The notes under the pieces: generated by a model
The model's database searches: none
The model's input: only the letters and a program-made list of their open reading frames with translations
What the model was told of the DNA's origin: nothing
Source of the DNA: Streptomyces aureus
Lineage (GTDB): Bacteria; Actinomycetota; Actinomycetes; Streptomycetales; Streptomycetaceae
NCBI RefSeq assembly: GCF_000725495.1
Contig: NZ_KL647042.1
Span: 124,001-188,000, forward strand
DNA: 64,000 nucleotides
Direction: 5' to 3'
Made by a program: the position numbers and the translations under genes
Shown: positions 26,715-36,349 of the stretch, piece by piece
How positions within the stretch are numbered: the stretch's first letter is position 1
How the letters are laid out: each line of letters begins with the position of its first letter

Positions 26715-27608
26715 GTGTCGGTACTGGTTCTGGTCCTCGCCGTGAGCGCGGCCTGCTGCCTCGGCTTCGGCTTCGTGCTCCAGCAGAACGCCGCCTCGCA
26801 CGCGCCCCTGAGCGACTTCCTCTCCCCCCGCATCCTGCTCGACCTCATCCGGGTACCGCGCTGGCTGGGCGGCATCGGGCTCATGGTGTGCGGCATGGTG
26901 CTCGGGGCGATCGCGCTCGGCAACGGCGAGCTCTCGCTGGTGGAACCGCTCCTGGCGACCAACCTCCTGTTCGCGCTCGCGCTCTCCCGGCATCAGACGA
27001 AACAGCCGCTCGGACGGCAGGGCTGGGCCGGACTCGTCCTGCTCGCGGGCGGGGTCACGGCGTTCATCGTGGCCGGGCAGCCCCAGGGCGGCGAGGCGGT
27101 CAGCGACCCGCTGCGGCACTGGCTGATCATCGGGATCGTGATCGGTCTCGCCCTCCTGCTCACCACCCTTGCGAAACGGTCCCGGCTGAGCGCCGGACCC
27201 GTGCTGCTCGCCACCGCCGCGGGGCTCCTGTACGGGCTCCAGGACGCGCTCACCCGCATCAGCGGGCAGCGGTTCGGCTCCGGCGGGCTGGGCGAGCTGC
27301 TCACGGGCTGGCAGCCGTACGCGGTGCTCGTCCTCGGGGTGACCGGGCTGATCCTCGTCCAGAGCGCCTTCGAGACCGCCCCGCTGCGGATGTCGCTTCC
27401 CGCGCTCACCGCCGCCCAGCCGCTGGCCGGCATCGCCTGCGGGGTGGGCTTCCTCGGGGACCAGCTGCGCACCGACCCCGGTGCGCTGGCCTGGCAGGCC
27501 GCGGGGATCGCCGGGATCGTGGTGGGGATCGTCCTGCTGGGCATGCATCCGGCGATGCCCTCCGGAACGGCGGAACCGGAACGCTCGCGGGACCTCCAGC
27601 CACACTGA
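26715..27608 (+). CDS. DMT-superfamily membrane transporter
   Basis: 297 residues from GTG 26715. Nine to ten hydrophobic helices, with the first starting at residue 2 (VLVLVLAVSAACCLGFGFVL). Repeated halves and the motif GELSLVEPLLATNLLFALAL fit the drug/metabolite transporter group, in particular the NIPA-like subgroup of actinomycetes. The cargo is unknown. It ends in a short hydrophilic tail (PERSRDLQPH). Confidence 0.8.
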   Translation: MSVLVLVLAVSAACCLGFGFVLQQNAASHAPLSDFLSPRILLDLIRVPRWLGGIGLMVCGMVLGAIALGNGELSLVEPLLATNLLFALALSRHQTKQPLGRQGWAGLVLLAGGVTAFIVAGQPQGGEAVSDPLRHWLIIGIVIGLALLLTTLAKRSRLSAGPVLLATAAGLLYGLQDALTRISGQRFGSGGLGELLTGWQPYAVLVLGVTGLILVQSAFETAPLRMSLPALTAAQPLAGIACGVGFLGDQLRTDPGALAWQAAGIAGIVVGIVLLGMHPAMPSGTAEPERSRDLQPH

Positions 27609-27697
27609 GCGCGCCTTCGAGGCCGGCCGGCTCCCGCGCCCCGGGCACCACCCGGACGGCCGCGAGCGCCCCCTGCGAGCGAACGGGAGCTGCTTGG

Positions 27698-28222
27698 ATG
27701 GATCCCATGAGTTCCGCTGACGAGATCCTCGACATCGTGGACGAGAACGACGAGATCATCGGGCAGTCCCCGCGCGGGGAGGCCTATGCGCGCGGGCTGC
27801 GCCACCGATGCGTGTTCATCGAGGCGCGGGACGCCGATGGCCGGCTCTTCGTCCACCGGCGCACCCCGACCAAGCTGGTGTTCCCCTCGTTCTACGACAT
27901 GTTCGTGGGCGGGGTGGTCGGGGCGGGCGAGTCCTACGACGACGCCGCGCTCCGCGAGGCCGAGGAGGAACTGGGGGTCTCCGGGCTCCCCCGCCCGACC
28001 CCGCTGTTCAAGTTCCTGTACGACGACGGGGCGGGCGCGACCTGGTGGTCGTACGTCTACGAGGTCCGCTGCGAGCTCCCGGTGGACCCGCAGGCCGAGG
28101 AGGTCGCCTGGCACGACTTCCTCACCGACGACGAGGTGGAGCGCCGGCTGGACGAGTGGACCTGGGTGCCGGACGGGCTCGCGGCGTACGAGCGGCTCAC
28201 GGACTACCGGGCGATGGACTGA
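27698..28222 (+). CDS. Nudix hydrolase
   Basis: 174 residues. ATG 27698 is preferred over ATG 27707 because GGGAG lies eight bases before it. The Nudix box is complete: GAGESYDDAALREAEEELG with REAEEE supplying metal ligands. The N-terminal ILDIVDENDEIIGQSPRGEA resembles isopentenyl-diphosphate-isomerase-like Nudix proteins (YfcD type), so its substrate may be a nucleoside or prenyl diphosphate. Confidence 0.9.
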   Translation: MDPMSSADEILDIVDENDEIIGQSPRGEAYARGLRHRCVFIEARDADGRLFVHRRTPTKLVFPSFYDMFVGGVVGAGESYDDAALREAEEELGVSGLPRPTPLFKFLYDDGAGATWWSYVYEVRCELPVDPQAEEVAWHDFLTDDEVERRLDEWTWVPDGLAAYERLTDYRAMD

Positions 28223-28376
28223 CGGACCGGCGGGTGAGCCGGGTGAGCCGTGTCGCGGCCCTGCCCGTACGCCCCCGGTCGCGGCCCTCGCGGTACCGCG
28301 CCGGGGCGCCCGCGGCCGGGCTCCTCGGGCGGTGCCGGAGGGGCCGGGCGCGGGGCTCCCGGGTAGGGTCCTGGAC

Positions 28377-28769
28377 GTGATCGAACTCGTGCGCAACGTC
28401 CGGCTGTGGTTCGCGCCGCAGCAGATCCGGCACGAGGGCAGCACCCCGGACTACCGCTTCTCCCTGGCCAACGAGCGGACGTTCCTGGCCTGGCTGCGCA
28501 CCGCGCTCGCGCTCATCGGCGGCGGATTCGCCGTGGACCAGTTCCTGCCGGACCTGCGCTGGGCCTGGCGCGCGGGCCTGGCCCTGGCCCTGCTCGGCGC
28601 GGGCGTGCTCTGCGCCCTGCGGGCCGTCAACCACTGGATACGCTGCGAGCGGGCCATGCGGCGCGGCGAGGACCTCCCGGTGTCGCGTTTCCCGGCGGTG
28701 CTGAGCATCGTCGTGGCCGTCGTCGCGGTCGCGATGGTCGTCGTCGTCCTGGTCGGCTGGGCGGGATGA
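28377..28769 (+). CDS. DUF202 (YidH-type) membrane protein
   Basis: 130 residues from GTG 28377. A soluble N-terminus with LANERTFLAWLRTALALIGGG, the DUF202 signature, then three membrane helices (about 40-60, 65-88, 105-128). Function unknown. It overlaps the next DUF202 gene by ATGA, so the two are translationally coupled and may form a heteromer. Confidence 0.87.
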   Translation: MIELVRNVRLWFAPQQIRHEGSTPDYRFSLANERTFLAWLRTALALIGGGFAVDQFLPDLRWAWRAGLALALLGAGVLCALRAVNHWIRCERAMRRGEDLPVSRFPAVLSIVVAVVAVAMVVVVLVGWAG

Positions 28770-29104
28770 ACACCCCCGCGCCGAAGGAGCCGGAGCGACG
28801 CGATCCGGGTCTCCAGCCGGAGCGCACCCGGCTGGCCTGGCGCCGTACGACCCTGTCCTGCACCGTCGCCGCCGTGCTCGCCGCGAAGGCGGTCCTGCAC
28901 GACCGGGACTCGGCCGCCGGGATCGTGGCGTTCGCGTGCTGCTGCGTCCTGTGGCTGGCGTTCCTCGGGCTCGCCCACCGCCGTATCCGGGCCCTGGCGG
29001 GCGGGGGCCCGGCGGGTCCGGCCGCGCTCGCTCCCCGGCACGGGACCGTGGCGGCGCTGTGCACGGTGGCGCTGGCCGTGTGCGCGGCCGCGCTGATCTT
29101 CTAG
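28766..29104 (+). CDS. DUF202 membrane protein, second copy
   Basis: 112 residues from ATG 28766. The signature is LQPERTRLAWRRTTLSCTVA, followed by three short helices. It is a diverged paralogue of the preceding gene, the usual paired arrangement for this family in actinomycetes. Confidence 0.85.
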   Translation: MNTPAPKEPERRDPGLQPERTRLAWRRTTLSCTVAAVLAAKAVLHDRDSAAGIVAFACCCVLWLAFLGLAHRRIRALAGGGPAGPAALAPRHGTVAALCTVALAVCAAALIF

Positions 29105-29253
29105 GACCGGCCGGGGTCCGAGGGGCCTCTCCGTTTCCCGCCGCTCCCGTCCCTCCGTGCCCCGAAACCCCCTCCGGGCCCGGGTGACGCCCCCCGCCGG
29201 GCCAGGCTCCCCGGGCGAGACGCCGATCACGTTTGGCACAGCCGCTGGACGAC

Positions 29254-29271
29254 ATACCGACTGGTCGGCAT
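29254..29271. promoter_or_regulatory. Operator-like palindrome ACCGAC-TG-GTCGGC
   Basis: ataccgactggtcggcat, an inverted repeat with one mismatch, 36 bases before the kinase-fold/acyl-CoA dehydrogenase operon. The core ACCGACTGGT recurs in the other orientation at 34823-34832 before the SDR-ligase operon. Probable binding site of the TetR at 31695. Confidence 0.55.
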
Positions 29272-29306
29272 CATGGTCATGTCCCGTTCCCGTGTGCTGA
29301 GGAGCA

Positions 29307-30332
29307 ATGATGAGCCCGGACCACCCGCCAGGTCTCGATCTCGACCGGCTGCGCGGCCTGCTCGACCGTGAGCGGCCCGGACTCGTGAACGGCCCGCTCA
29401 CGGGCCGGCTGATCGAGGGCGGACGGTCGAACCTCACGTACGCGGTCTCCGACGGCATCGGCCGTTGGGTCGTACGGCGGCCCCCGCTCGGCCATGTGCT
29501 GGCCACCGCGCACGACATGAAGCGCGAGCACCGGGTGATCAGCGCGCTGCACCCGACGGCCGTGCCGGTCCCCGACCCCGTGCTCCTGTGCGAGGACGAG
29601 TCGGTGCTCGGCGCGCCCTTCTACGTCATGGAGTTCGTGGAGGGCACCCCCTACCGCACCGCCGGCCAGCTCGCCCCGCTCGGCCCGGAGCGCACCCGCG
29701 ACGCGGTGCTCGGCCTGGTGGACACCCTGGTCGAACTGCACGCGGTCGACCCGGCGGAGGTCGGCCTCGCCGACTTCGGCCGCCCCGAGGGTTTCCTCGA
29801 CCGGCAGCTGCGGCGCTGGGGCAAGCAGCTGGACGCCTCCCGCAACCGCGAGCTGGCCGGCATCGACGAACTGCACGCGGCGCTGGGCCGGGAACTGCCC
29901 GCTTCCCCCGCGCCCACCGTCGTGCACGGCGACTACCGGCTCGACAACGTGCTGATCGGACCCGACGACCGGATCAGGGCGATCCTGGACTGGGAGATGT
30001 CCACGCTCGGCGACCCGCTCACCGACCTCGGGCTGCTCGTCATGTACAGCACGCGCCTGGAGCTGCCGAACTCCCCCATCAGCACGACCGCCTCGGCCGC
30101 GGGGCATCCGCCGGCGAGCGAGATCGTCGAGCGGTACGCCGCGCGCTCGGGGCGCGACGTCTCCGCGGTCTCCTGGTACACGGCCTTCGCCTGGTTCAAG
30201 CTGGCCGTGATCCTGGAGGGCATCCACTACCGGTACACCAAGGGCCAGACCGTCGGCGGGGGCTTCGACCGCATCGGCGAGCTGGTGCCCGTCTTCATCG
30301 AGCACGGCCTGACCACCCTCCAGGAAGGCTGA
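29307..30332 (+). CDS. Phosphotransferase family protein (ACAD11-like kinase fold)
   Basis: 341 residues. ATG 29307 is followed at once by another ATG at 29310, which has the better distance to GAGGAG. It has an aminoglycoside-phosphotransferase fold: GGRSNLTYAVSDG (nucleotide loop), catalytic HGDYRLDNVLIG and metal site ILDWEMSTLGDPLTDLG. This subfamily is found beside or fused to acyl-CoA dehydrogenases (as in ACAD11) and is thought to phosphorylate hydroxyacyl-CoA substrates so the 4-hydroxy group can be lost. The acyl-CoA dehydrogenase starts six bases after its stop, which supports that role. Confidence 0.9.
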   Translation: MMSPDHPPGLDLDRLRGLLDRERPGLVNGPLTGRLIEGGRSNLTYAVSDGIGRWVVRRPPLGHVLATAHDMKREHRVISALHPTAVPVPDPVLLCEDESVLGAPFYVMEFVEGTPYRTAGQLAPLGPERTRDAVLGLVDTLVELHAVDPAEVGLADFGRPEGFLDRQLRRWGKQLDASRNRELAGIDELHAALGRELPASPAPTVVHGDYRLDNVLIGPDDRIRAILDWEMSTLGDPLTDLGLLVMYSTRLELPNSPISTTASAAGHPPASEIVERYAARSGRDVSAVSWYTAFAWFKLAVILEGIHYRYTKGQTVGGGFDRIGELVPVFIEHGLTTLQEG

Positions 30333-30338
30333 TCCGCC

Positions 30339-31553
<1,215 letters not shown>

Positions 31554-31555
31554 CG

Positions 31556-31690
31556 CCGGAGGGGCGGGGGGATTCTTTCGCCCCTCCGCCCCTACCCGAC
31601 CCGTAACCAGGGGCTCCGCCCCCGGCCCCCCGCTCCTCACACGCCGGAGGGGCTGATTCTCAGCCCCTCCGGCGTGTGAGGCGAAGAAAC
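31556..31690. repeat. Probable dispersed Streptomyces intergenic element
   Basis: A run of CCGGAGGGG, CGCCCCTCCGCCCC, CCAGGGGCTCCGCCCC and CGCCGGAGGGGCTGA strings. From memory, similar strings occur between genes in many Streptomyces genomes. It contains the 22-bp hairpin at 31635-31681. Confidence 0.5.
31635..31681. terminator. 22-bp hairpin between convergent genes
   Basis: A perfect 22-bp stem (31635-31656 with 31660-31681) with a three-base loop TTC, between the acyl-CoA dehydrogenase and the convergent TetR gene. It should act in both directions. Confidence 0.85.
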
Positions 31691-31694
31691 GTCT

Positions 31695-32297
31695 TCAGGG
31701 GCGCAGGGCGCGGAGCAGCAGGTCTGCCAGGTGGTCGGCCACCTGTTGGGGGGCCAGGGGGCCGTCGGGGCGGTACCACGTGGACAGGTGGTGGACCGAG
31801 CCGAAGTGGTAGTCGACGACCAGGTCCGCGGGCGTGGCCGTGGAGAAGACGCCCTTCTTCTGGCCCTCCTCGACCAGCGCGCGGAACCGTTCGTGGTACC
31901 GGCGCCGCTCGGACCGCACCTGCTTGAGCTTCTCGGGGCCGAGATGGTGCATCGACCGGAAGAAGATCGAGGCGTCGTCGAGGTTGTCGATGGTGGTGAC
32001 GACCACGTCGGCCGCCGCGCGGCGCAGCCGCTCCTCGACCGGGGCGTCCGCGTCGGCGAACGCGTCCAGCCGCTCCTGCTGGAGCCGCAGCACGCGCGCG
32101 TAGACCTCGTGCAGGAGGTCGTCCTTCGAGCCGAAGTAGTGGTAGAGCGCCCCCTTGGTGACACCCGCCGCCTCGACGATCTCCTGCACCGAGGTGCGGT
32201 CGTAGCCCTGCTCGGCGAAGAGCCGGGTGGCGGCGGCCAGTAGCCGCTGCGGGACGGGCGTGCCGTCACCGTCCGTCGTCCTGGGCACTGCCGCCAC
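31695..32297 (-). CDS. TetR-family regulator of the acyl-CoA cluster
   Basis: 200 residues from GTG 32297. The N-terminal helix-turn-helix (about 15-62) reads LLAAATRLFAEQGYDRTSV and GVTKGALYHYFGSKDDLL. The C-terminal half resembles the fatty-acid-type TetR regulators (FadR/KstR2-like). It sits between the acyl-CoA dehydrogenase operon and the ligase-SDR operon. A shared half-site lies before both distant promoters, which makes it the likely repressor of both, released by an acyl-CoA. Confidence 0.9.
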   Translation of the reverse strand: MAAVPRTTDGDGTPVPQRLLAAATRLFAEQGYDRTSVQEIVEAAGVTKGALYHYFGSKDDLLHEVYARVLRLQQERLDAFADADAPVEERLRRAAADVVVTTIDNLDDASIFFRSMHHLGPEKLKQVRSERRRYHERFRALVEEGQKKGVFSTATPADLVVDYHFGSVHHLSTWYRPDGPLAPQQVADHLADLLLRALRP

Positions 32298-32356
32298 CTG
32301 CCTTTCGTGCGTTCACTTCGCTGTACGTCGTCCGCGGGGAGTCCTGGAGACTACCC

Positions 32357-34012
32357 TCAGTCCTTGGAACGGGAACGGAGTTCCCGGCGGAGGATCTTCC
32401 CACTCGCCGTCTTCGGCAGGTCGGGCAGGATCTCCACCCGCCGCGGATACTTGTAGGCGGCCAGTCTCTCCTTGCAGTACGCGGCCAGCGCGTCCGGGTC
32501 CTCGGTGGCTCCCGGACGCAGGCTGATGTACGCCATGACGGTCTCGCCGCGGTAGCCGTCCGGGACGCCGACGACGGCCGCCTCGCGGACCGCGGGGTGG
32601 GTGTGCAGGACGTCCTCGACCTCGCGCGGCCACACCTTGAAGCCGGAGGCGTTGATCATGTCCTTCTTGCGGTCGACGACGTAGAGCCAGCCGTTCTCGT
32701 CCATGAAGCCGATGTCGCCGGTGCGCAGCTCGCCGTCCGGGAAGGTCTCGGCGGTCGCGTCGGGGCGGCGCCAGTAGCCGGGGACGACCTGCGGGCCGCT
32801 GACGAGGATCTCGCCCTGTTCTCCGAACGGCACCTCCGCGCCGTTGTCGTCGACGATGCGCACGACCGAGTCGGGGCCGGGCACGCCCACGGCGAGCGTC
32901 CCGGAGGCCGGGTCCACCGGTGCCTCCAGCCCCGGGGGGACGGAGGCGCAGGGCGCGGTGCACTCCGTGAGTCCGTATCCGTTGCGGATGTACGGGCCGA
33001 AGCCGGCCCGGAAGCGCTCGACGAGGGCGGGCGGCAGCGGGGCGCCGCCGGAGGAGATGTTGGCGAAGGACGAGAAGTGGTCCGGTGTGACGTCCGGGTG
33101 GGCGGCGAGGGCCATGAAGGCGGTGGAGGGGCCGACGGTGTAGAGGGGCCGGTGCTCGGCGAAGGCCTCGAGGACCACTCCGGCCTCGAAGCGGTAGGCG
33201 AGGACCAGGGTGCCCGCGCTGTTCAGACAGGCGGCGAGCTGGCAGACCATGCCGGTGATGTGGAACAGGGGCGCCAGCGCGAAGTACACGGGGGCGTCGG
33301 GCAGGGCGAGGCCGGTCCGCTGCCGCTCGGCGTTGTACATGATGTTGCCGTGGGTGTTGGTGGCTCCCTTGGGGGTGCCGCTGGTGCCCGAGGTGTAGCT
33401 GATCAGCGCGATGTCGGACGGTCCGAGGGTGCGGCCGGCCGGTGCCTCGTGCCCGTGCCGGGCGACGGCGAGGAGGTCGTCGGCCCCCGCGTCGAGGGGC
33501 AGCCGCTCGAATGCCAGGACGCGCGGGTCGTCGCGGGTCTGGAGGTCGAGTTCGCAGGCGGTCAGCACGATCCGTACGGGCGAGTCGGCGGCGGTCTCGC
33601 GCAGATAGGCGTCGAAGGCGCGGTCGGAGCAGACGAGGGCGGTGACCTCGGCGTCGTGCAGGACGTGCCCGACCTCGCCGGACTTGTACATCGGGTTGAC
33701 CGGTACGACGGTCGCGCCGGCCTTCCAGGCGCCGAGGAGGGCGATCACGAAGTGCGGGGAGTTCTGGAGCATGACCGCCACCCGGTCGCCCCGTTCCAGG
33801 CCCCGGGCGGCGAGGTGGCCGGCCACGGAGTCGCTGAGTTCGTCGAGCTCCCGGTAGCTCAGCCGCCCGTCGAAGTAGGCGAGCGCGGGGCGGTCGGGGG
33901 TGCGGGCGGTGACGTCGGCGAGGGCGTGCACGAGGGTGTCGGCGGGGTTCACCGGGGCGCGCTGGGCCTCGCTGAGCAGTGCCACCCAGGGCCGGTCCGC
34001 GTAGCGGGTCAC
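32357..34012 (-). CDS. Acyl-CoA synthetase (AMP-binding ligase)
   Basis: 551 residues from GTG 34012, overlapping the SDR stop (GTGA). The ANL motifs are all present: SYTSGTSGTPKGATNTH (P-loop), NGYGLTECTAP, LRTGDIGFMDENGWLYVVDR, GFKVWPREVE and the catalytic lysine in PKTASGKILRRELR. It activates a carboxylic acid to its CoA thioester. Neighbouring acyl-CoA dehydrogenase, kinase-fold protein and SDR imply a beta-oxidation-type route for an unusual or hydroxylated fatty acid. Confidence 0.92.
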   Translation of the reverse strand: MTRYADRPWVALLSEAQRAPVNPADTLVHALADVTARTPDRPALAYFDGRLSYRELDELSDSVAGHLAARGLERGDRVAVMLQNSPHFVIALLGAWKAGATVVPVNPMYKSGEVGHVLHDAEVTALVCSDRAFDAYLRETAADSPVRIVLTACELDLQTRDDPRVLAFERLPLDAGADDLLAVARHGHEAPAGRTLGPSDIALISYTSGTSGTPKGATNTHGNIMYNAERQRTGLALPDAPVYFALAPLFHITGMVCQLAACLNSAGTLVLAYRFEAGVVLEAFAEHRPLYTVGPSTAFMALAAHPDVTPDHFSSFANISSGGAPLPPALVERFRAGFGPYIRNGYGLTECTAPCASVPPGLEAPVDPASGTLAVGVPGPDSVVRIVDDNGAEVPFGEQGEILVSGPQVVPGYWRRPDATAETFPDGELRTGDIGFMDENGWLYVVDRKKDMINASGFKVWPREVEDVLHTHPAVREAAVVGVPDGYRGETVMAYISLRPGATEDPDALAAYCKERLAAYKYPRRVEILPDLPKTASGKILRRELRSRSKD

Positions 34013-34770
34013 TTGGCGGTCTCCCACTTCTGCTGGAGGTGGTTCATGTTCGTCATCCAGCGGTCGGGGTCGGCGGCCCGCGCCTGGTAGTAGGCGGCGA
34101 CCTCGGGGTGCGGCAGGACCAGGAAGCGGTCCTCCTCGATCCCCTTCATGAGCGCGTCGGCGACGGCCTCGGGTTCGATGGCGGTGGGCTGGAGCACCAG
34201 GTCGCCGGCGCTGCCGGTGGCCTCCAGCATGTCGGTGCGCACACCCTGCGGGCAGATGGCGTGCACCTTCACCCCTCGGTGGCGGTACGTCAGGGACAGC
34301 CACTCGGCGAAGGCGTACGCGCCGTGCTTGGTGACGCTGTAGGGCGCGGCGCCGATCATCGTGAGCAGTCCGGCGGCCGAGACGGTCGAGACGAACCGGC
34401 CGTGGCCGCGCTCCAGCCAGTCCGGGAGGAGGGCGTGGGCGGCGCGGACGTGGGCCATGACGTTGACGTCCCAGGCCAGGGCCCACACGCTCTCGTCGGC
34501 CGCTTCGGAGCCACCGGAGGCGACGCCGGCGTTGGCGCAGTAGACGTCGACGGTGCCGCCGAGGGCGTCGCGGGCCTCGGCCACGATCGCGGAGGCGTCG
34601 CCGGCGACCGCGATCCCGCCGATCTCGTCGGCGACGGCCTTCACCTTGTCGGCGTCGAGGTCGTTGACCACGACCCGCGCTCCCTCGGCGGCGAACCGGC
34701 GGGCCAGCGCGGCCCCGATCCCGCCCCCGGCTCCGGTGACGACGACTCCCGCACCCTGCATGGCTTCCAC
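34009..34770 (-). CDS. Short-chain dehydrogenase/reductase
   Basis: 253 residues from GTG 34770; the GTG at 34773 and the ATG at 34761 are alternatives, with AAGGAGA placed best for 34770. Cofactor motif VTGAGGGIGAALA, CANAG, the catalytic Ser of STVSAAG, and YSVTKHG supplying Tyr and Lys. It is an NAD(P)-dependent oxidoreductase, probably acting on a 3-hydroxyacyl or related intermediate. It is the first gene of the unit with the CoA ligase. Confidence 0.9.
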   Translation of the reverse strand: MEAMQGAGVVVTGAGGGIGAALARRFAAEGARVVVNDLDADKVKAVADEIGGIAVAGDASAIVAEARDALGGTVDVYCANAGVASGGSEAADESVWALAWDVNVMAHVRAAHALLPDWLERGHGRFVSTVSAAGLLTMIGAAPYSVTKHGAYAFAEWLSLTYRHRGVKVHAICPQGVRTDMLEATGSAGDLVLQPTAIEPEAVADALMKGIEEDRFLVLPHPEVAAYYQARAADPDRWMTNMNHLQQKWETAK

Positions 34771-34818
34771 CACGGGTCTCCTTCGACGCGACGTGACACG
34801 GCTCTGCTGCGGCACCAG

Positions 34819-34834
34819 ACTAACCAGTCGGTAT
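34819..34834. promoter_or_regulatory. Second ACCGACTGGT operator half-site
   Basis: actaaccagtcggtat upstream of the SDR. On the minus strand it reads ATACCGACTGGTTAGT, matching the palindrome at 29254-29271 exactly over ATACCGACTGGT. It lies about 50 bases before the start codon, where a repressor would act. Confidence 0.5.
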
Positions 34835-34978
34835 GTAACAAGGGAAGGGGCTCCCGGCCGTCGCGGGGCGGCCGGGACGAGTGGCCACGACAGGCCGGGA
34901 GGGCCCGCGGCCTACGAACTTCCCCCGGGAGCCCTTAGCGTGCCTGTGCCAGCCTTCCGCGATCACGGAGGTCCCACC

Positions 34979-36223
34979 ATGCGCATGTCCCGACGGTCAC
35001 TGCTCACGGCCGGCACCGCCGCGGCCGCCCTGACCCCGCTGCCCGCGGGGGCGGCGCCGGCCGCGAGGGGCGCCACCCGGCTGCGCACCGGCTTCGAGCG
35101 GCTGGCGGACGACGGATACGCCCGGCTCGGCGGCGGACGCGTCGGGATCGTCACCAACCCGACGGGCGTGACCCGCGACGTGCGGCACATCGTGGACGTC
35201 ATGCACGCCGACGCCCGGGTGGACCTGAGGGCCGTCTTCGGCCCCGAGCACGGTTTCCGGGGCACCGCGCAGGCGGGCGGGTCCGAGGGCCGCTACGACG
35301 ACCCGGCGACCGGACTGCCCGTCTACGACACGTATCTGAAGAGCGGCCAGGCACTCGCCGACGTCTTCACCGCGTCCGGCGTGGACACGGTCGTCTTCGA
35401 CATCCAGGACGTGGGGGCGCGCTTCTACACGTACATCTGGACGCTGTACGACTGCATGGAGGCGGCCCGGCTGGCCGGGAAGCGGTTCGTGGTGCTCGAC
35501 CGGCCGAACCCGGTCACCGGGCGGTCGGCCCGGGGCCCCGTCCTGCACCGCGAGTTCGCGACGTTCGTGGGCCGCGAGCCGATCGCGCAGGCGCACGGGA
35601 TGACGGTGGCGGAGCTGGCCGGGCTCTTCAACGGGGAGTTCCTGACGACGCCCGTGGAACTGGACACGGTGCTCATGTCGGGCTGGCGGCGCGGGGACTT
35701 CTACGACGCCTCGGGGCTGCCCTGGGTGCCGCCGAGCCCGAACATGCCGACGCCGGACACCGCGCTGGTGTACTCGGGGACCTGTCTCTTCGAGGGGACG
35801 AACCTGTCCGAGGGGCGGGGCACGACCCGTCCCTTCGAACTGCTCGGCGCCGAGGGCGTCGACGGGCGCTGGGCCGCCGCGGCGGCTGAACTGGGCCTGC
35901 CCGGCGTGCACTTCAGAGAGGCCTACTTCGCACCCACCTTCTCCAAGTTCCAGGGCAGGACCATCGGGGGCGTCCAGATCCATGTGCACGACCGGGCCGC
36001 GTACGACCCCGTCCGCACCGGGGTCGCGCTCCTGGTGACCGCGAAGAAGGCCTGGAGCGGCTTCGCCTGGCGCTCCGACAACTGGATCGACAAGCTGACG
36101 GGCTCGACGCTGGTGCGCACGATGACCGACGCGGGCGCCGGCACGGACGAGATCGTCGCGGCCTGGGGCGACGAACTGGAGGCGTTCCGCAAGGTCCGCG
36201 CGCACTACCTCATCTACAAGTGA
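34979..36223 (+). CDS. Exo-beta-N-acetylmuramidase NamZ-type protein (DUF1343)
   Basis: 414 residues from ATG 34979, GGAGG seven bases upstream. A Tat signal (MSRRSLLTAG, about 3-12) shows export in a folded state. Conserved DUF1343 blocks: GRVGIVTNPTGVTRD, FGPEHGFRGTAQAG, DVFDIQDVGARFYTYIWTL-type core, and the SGTCLFEGTNLSEGRGT stretch. Family members (NamZ of Bacillus) release terminal MurNAc from peptidoglycan fragments. In Streptomyces it may recycle wall material outside the cell. Confidence 0.88.
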   Translation: MRMSRRSLLTAGTAAAALTPLPAGAAPAARGATRLRTGFERLADDGYARLGGGRVGIVTNPTGVTRDVRHIVDVMHADARVDLRAVFGPEHGFRGTAQAGGSEGRYDDPATGLPVYDTYLKSGQALADVFTASGVDTVVFDIQDVGARFYTYIWTLYDCMEAARLAGKRFVVLDRPNPVTGRSARGPVLHREFATFVGREPIAQAHGMTVAELAGLFNGEFLTTPVELDTVLMSGWRRGDFYDASGLPWVPPSPNMPTPDTALVYSGTCLFEGTNLSEGRGTTRPFELLGAEGVDGRWAAAAAELGLPGVHFREAYFAPTFSKFQGRTIGGVQIHVHDRAAYDPVRTGVALLVTAKKAWSGFAWRSDNWIDKLTGSTLVRTMTDAGAGTDEIVAAWGDELEAFRKVRAHYLIYK

Positions 36224-36349
36224 GCCGGGGCCCTGTTGCACGAACGAGTGACTTGTGCGTGACGGATAGGTCGTGACGTATGGCCAACTTTCCCCGCCGG
36301 GTGGACGATGCGCCCATATCGCACCGCCCGCGGGGTCAGGGGGCCTGAC

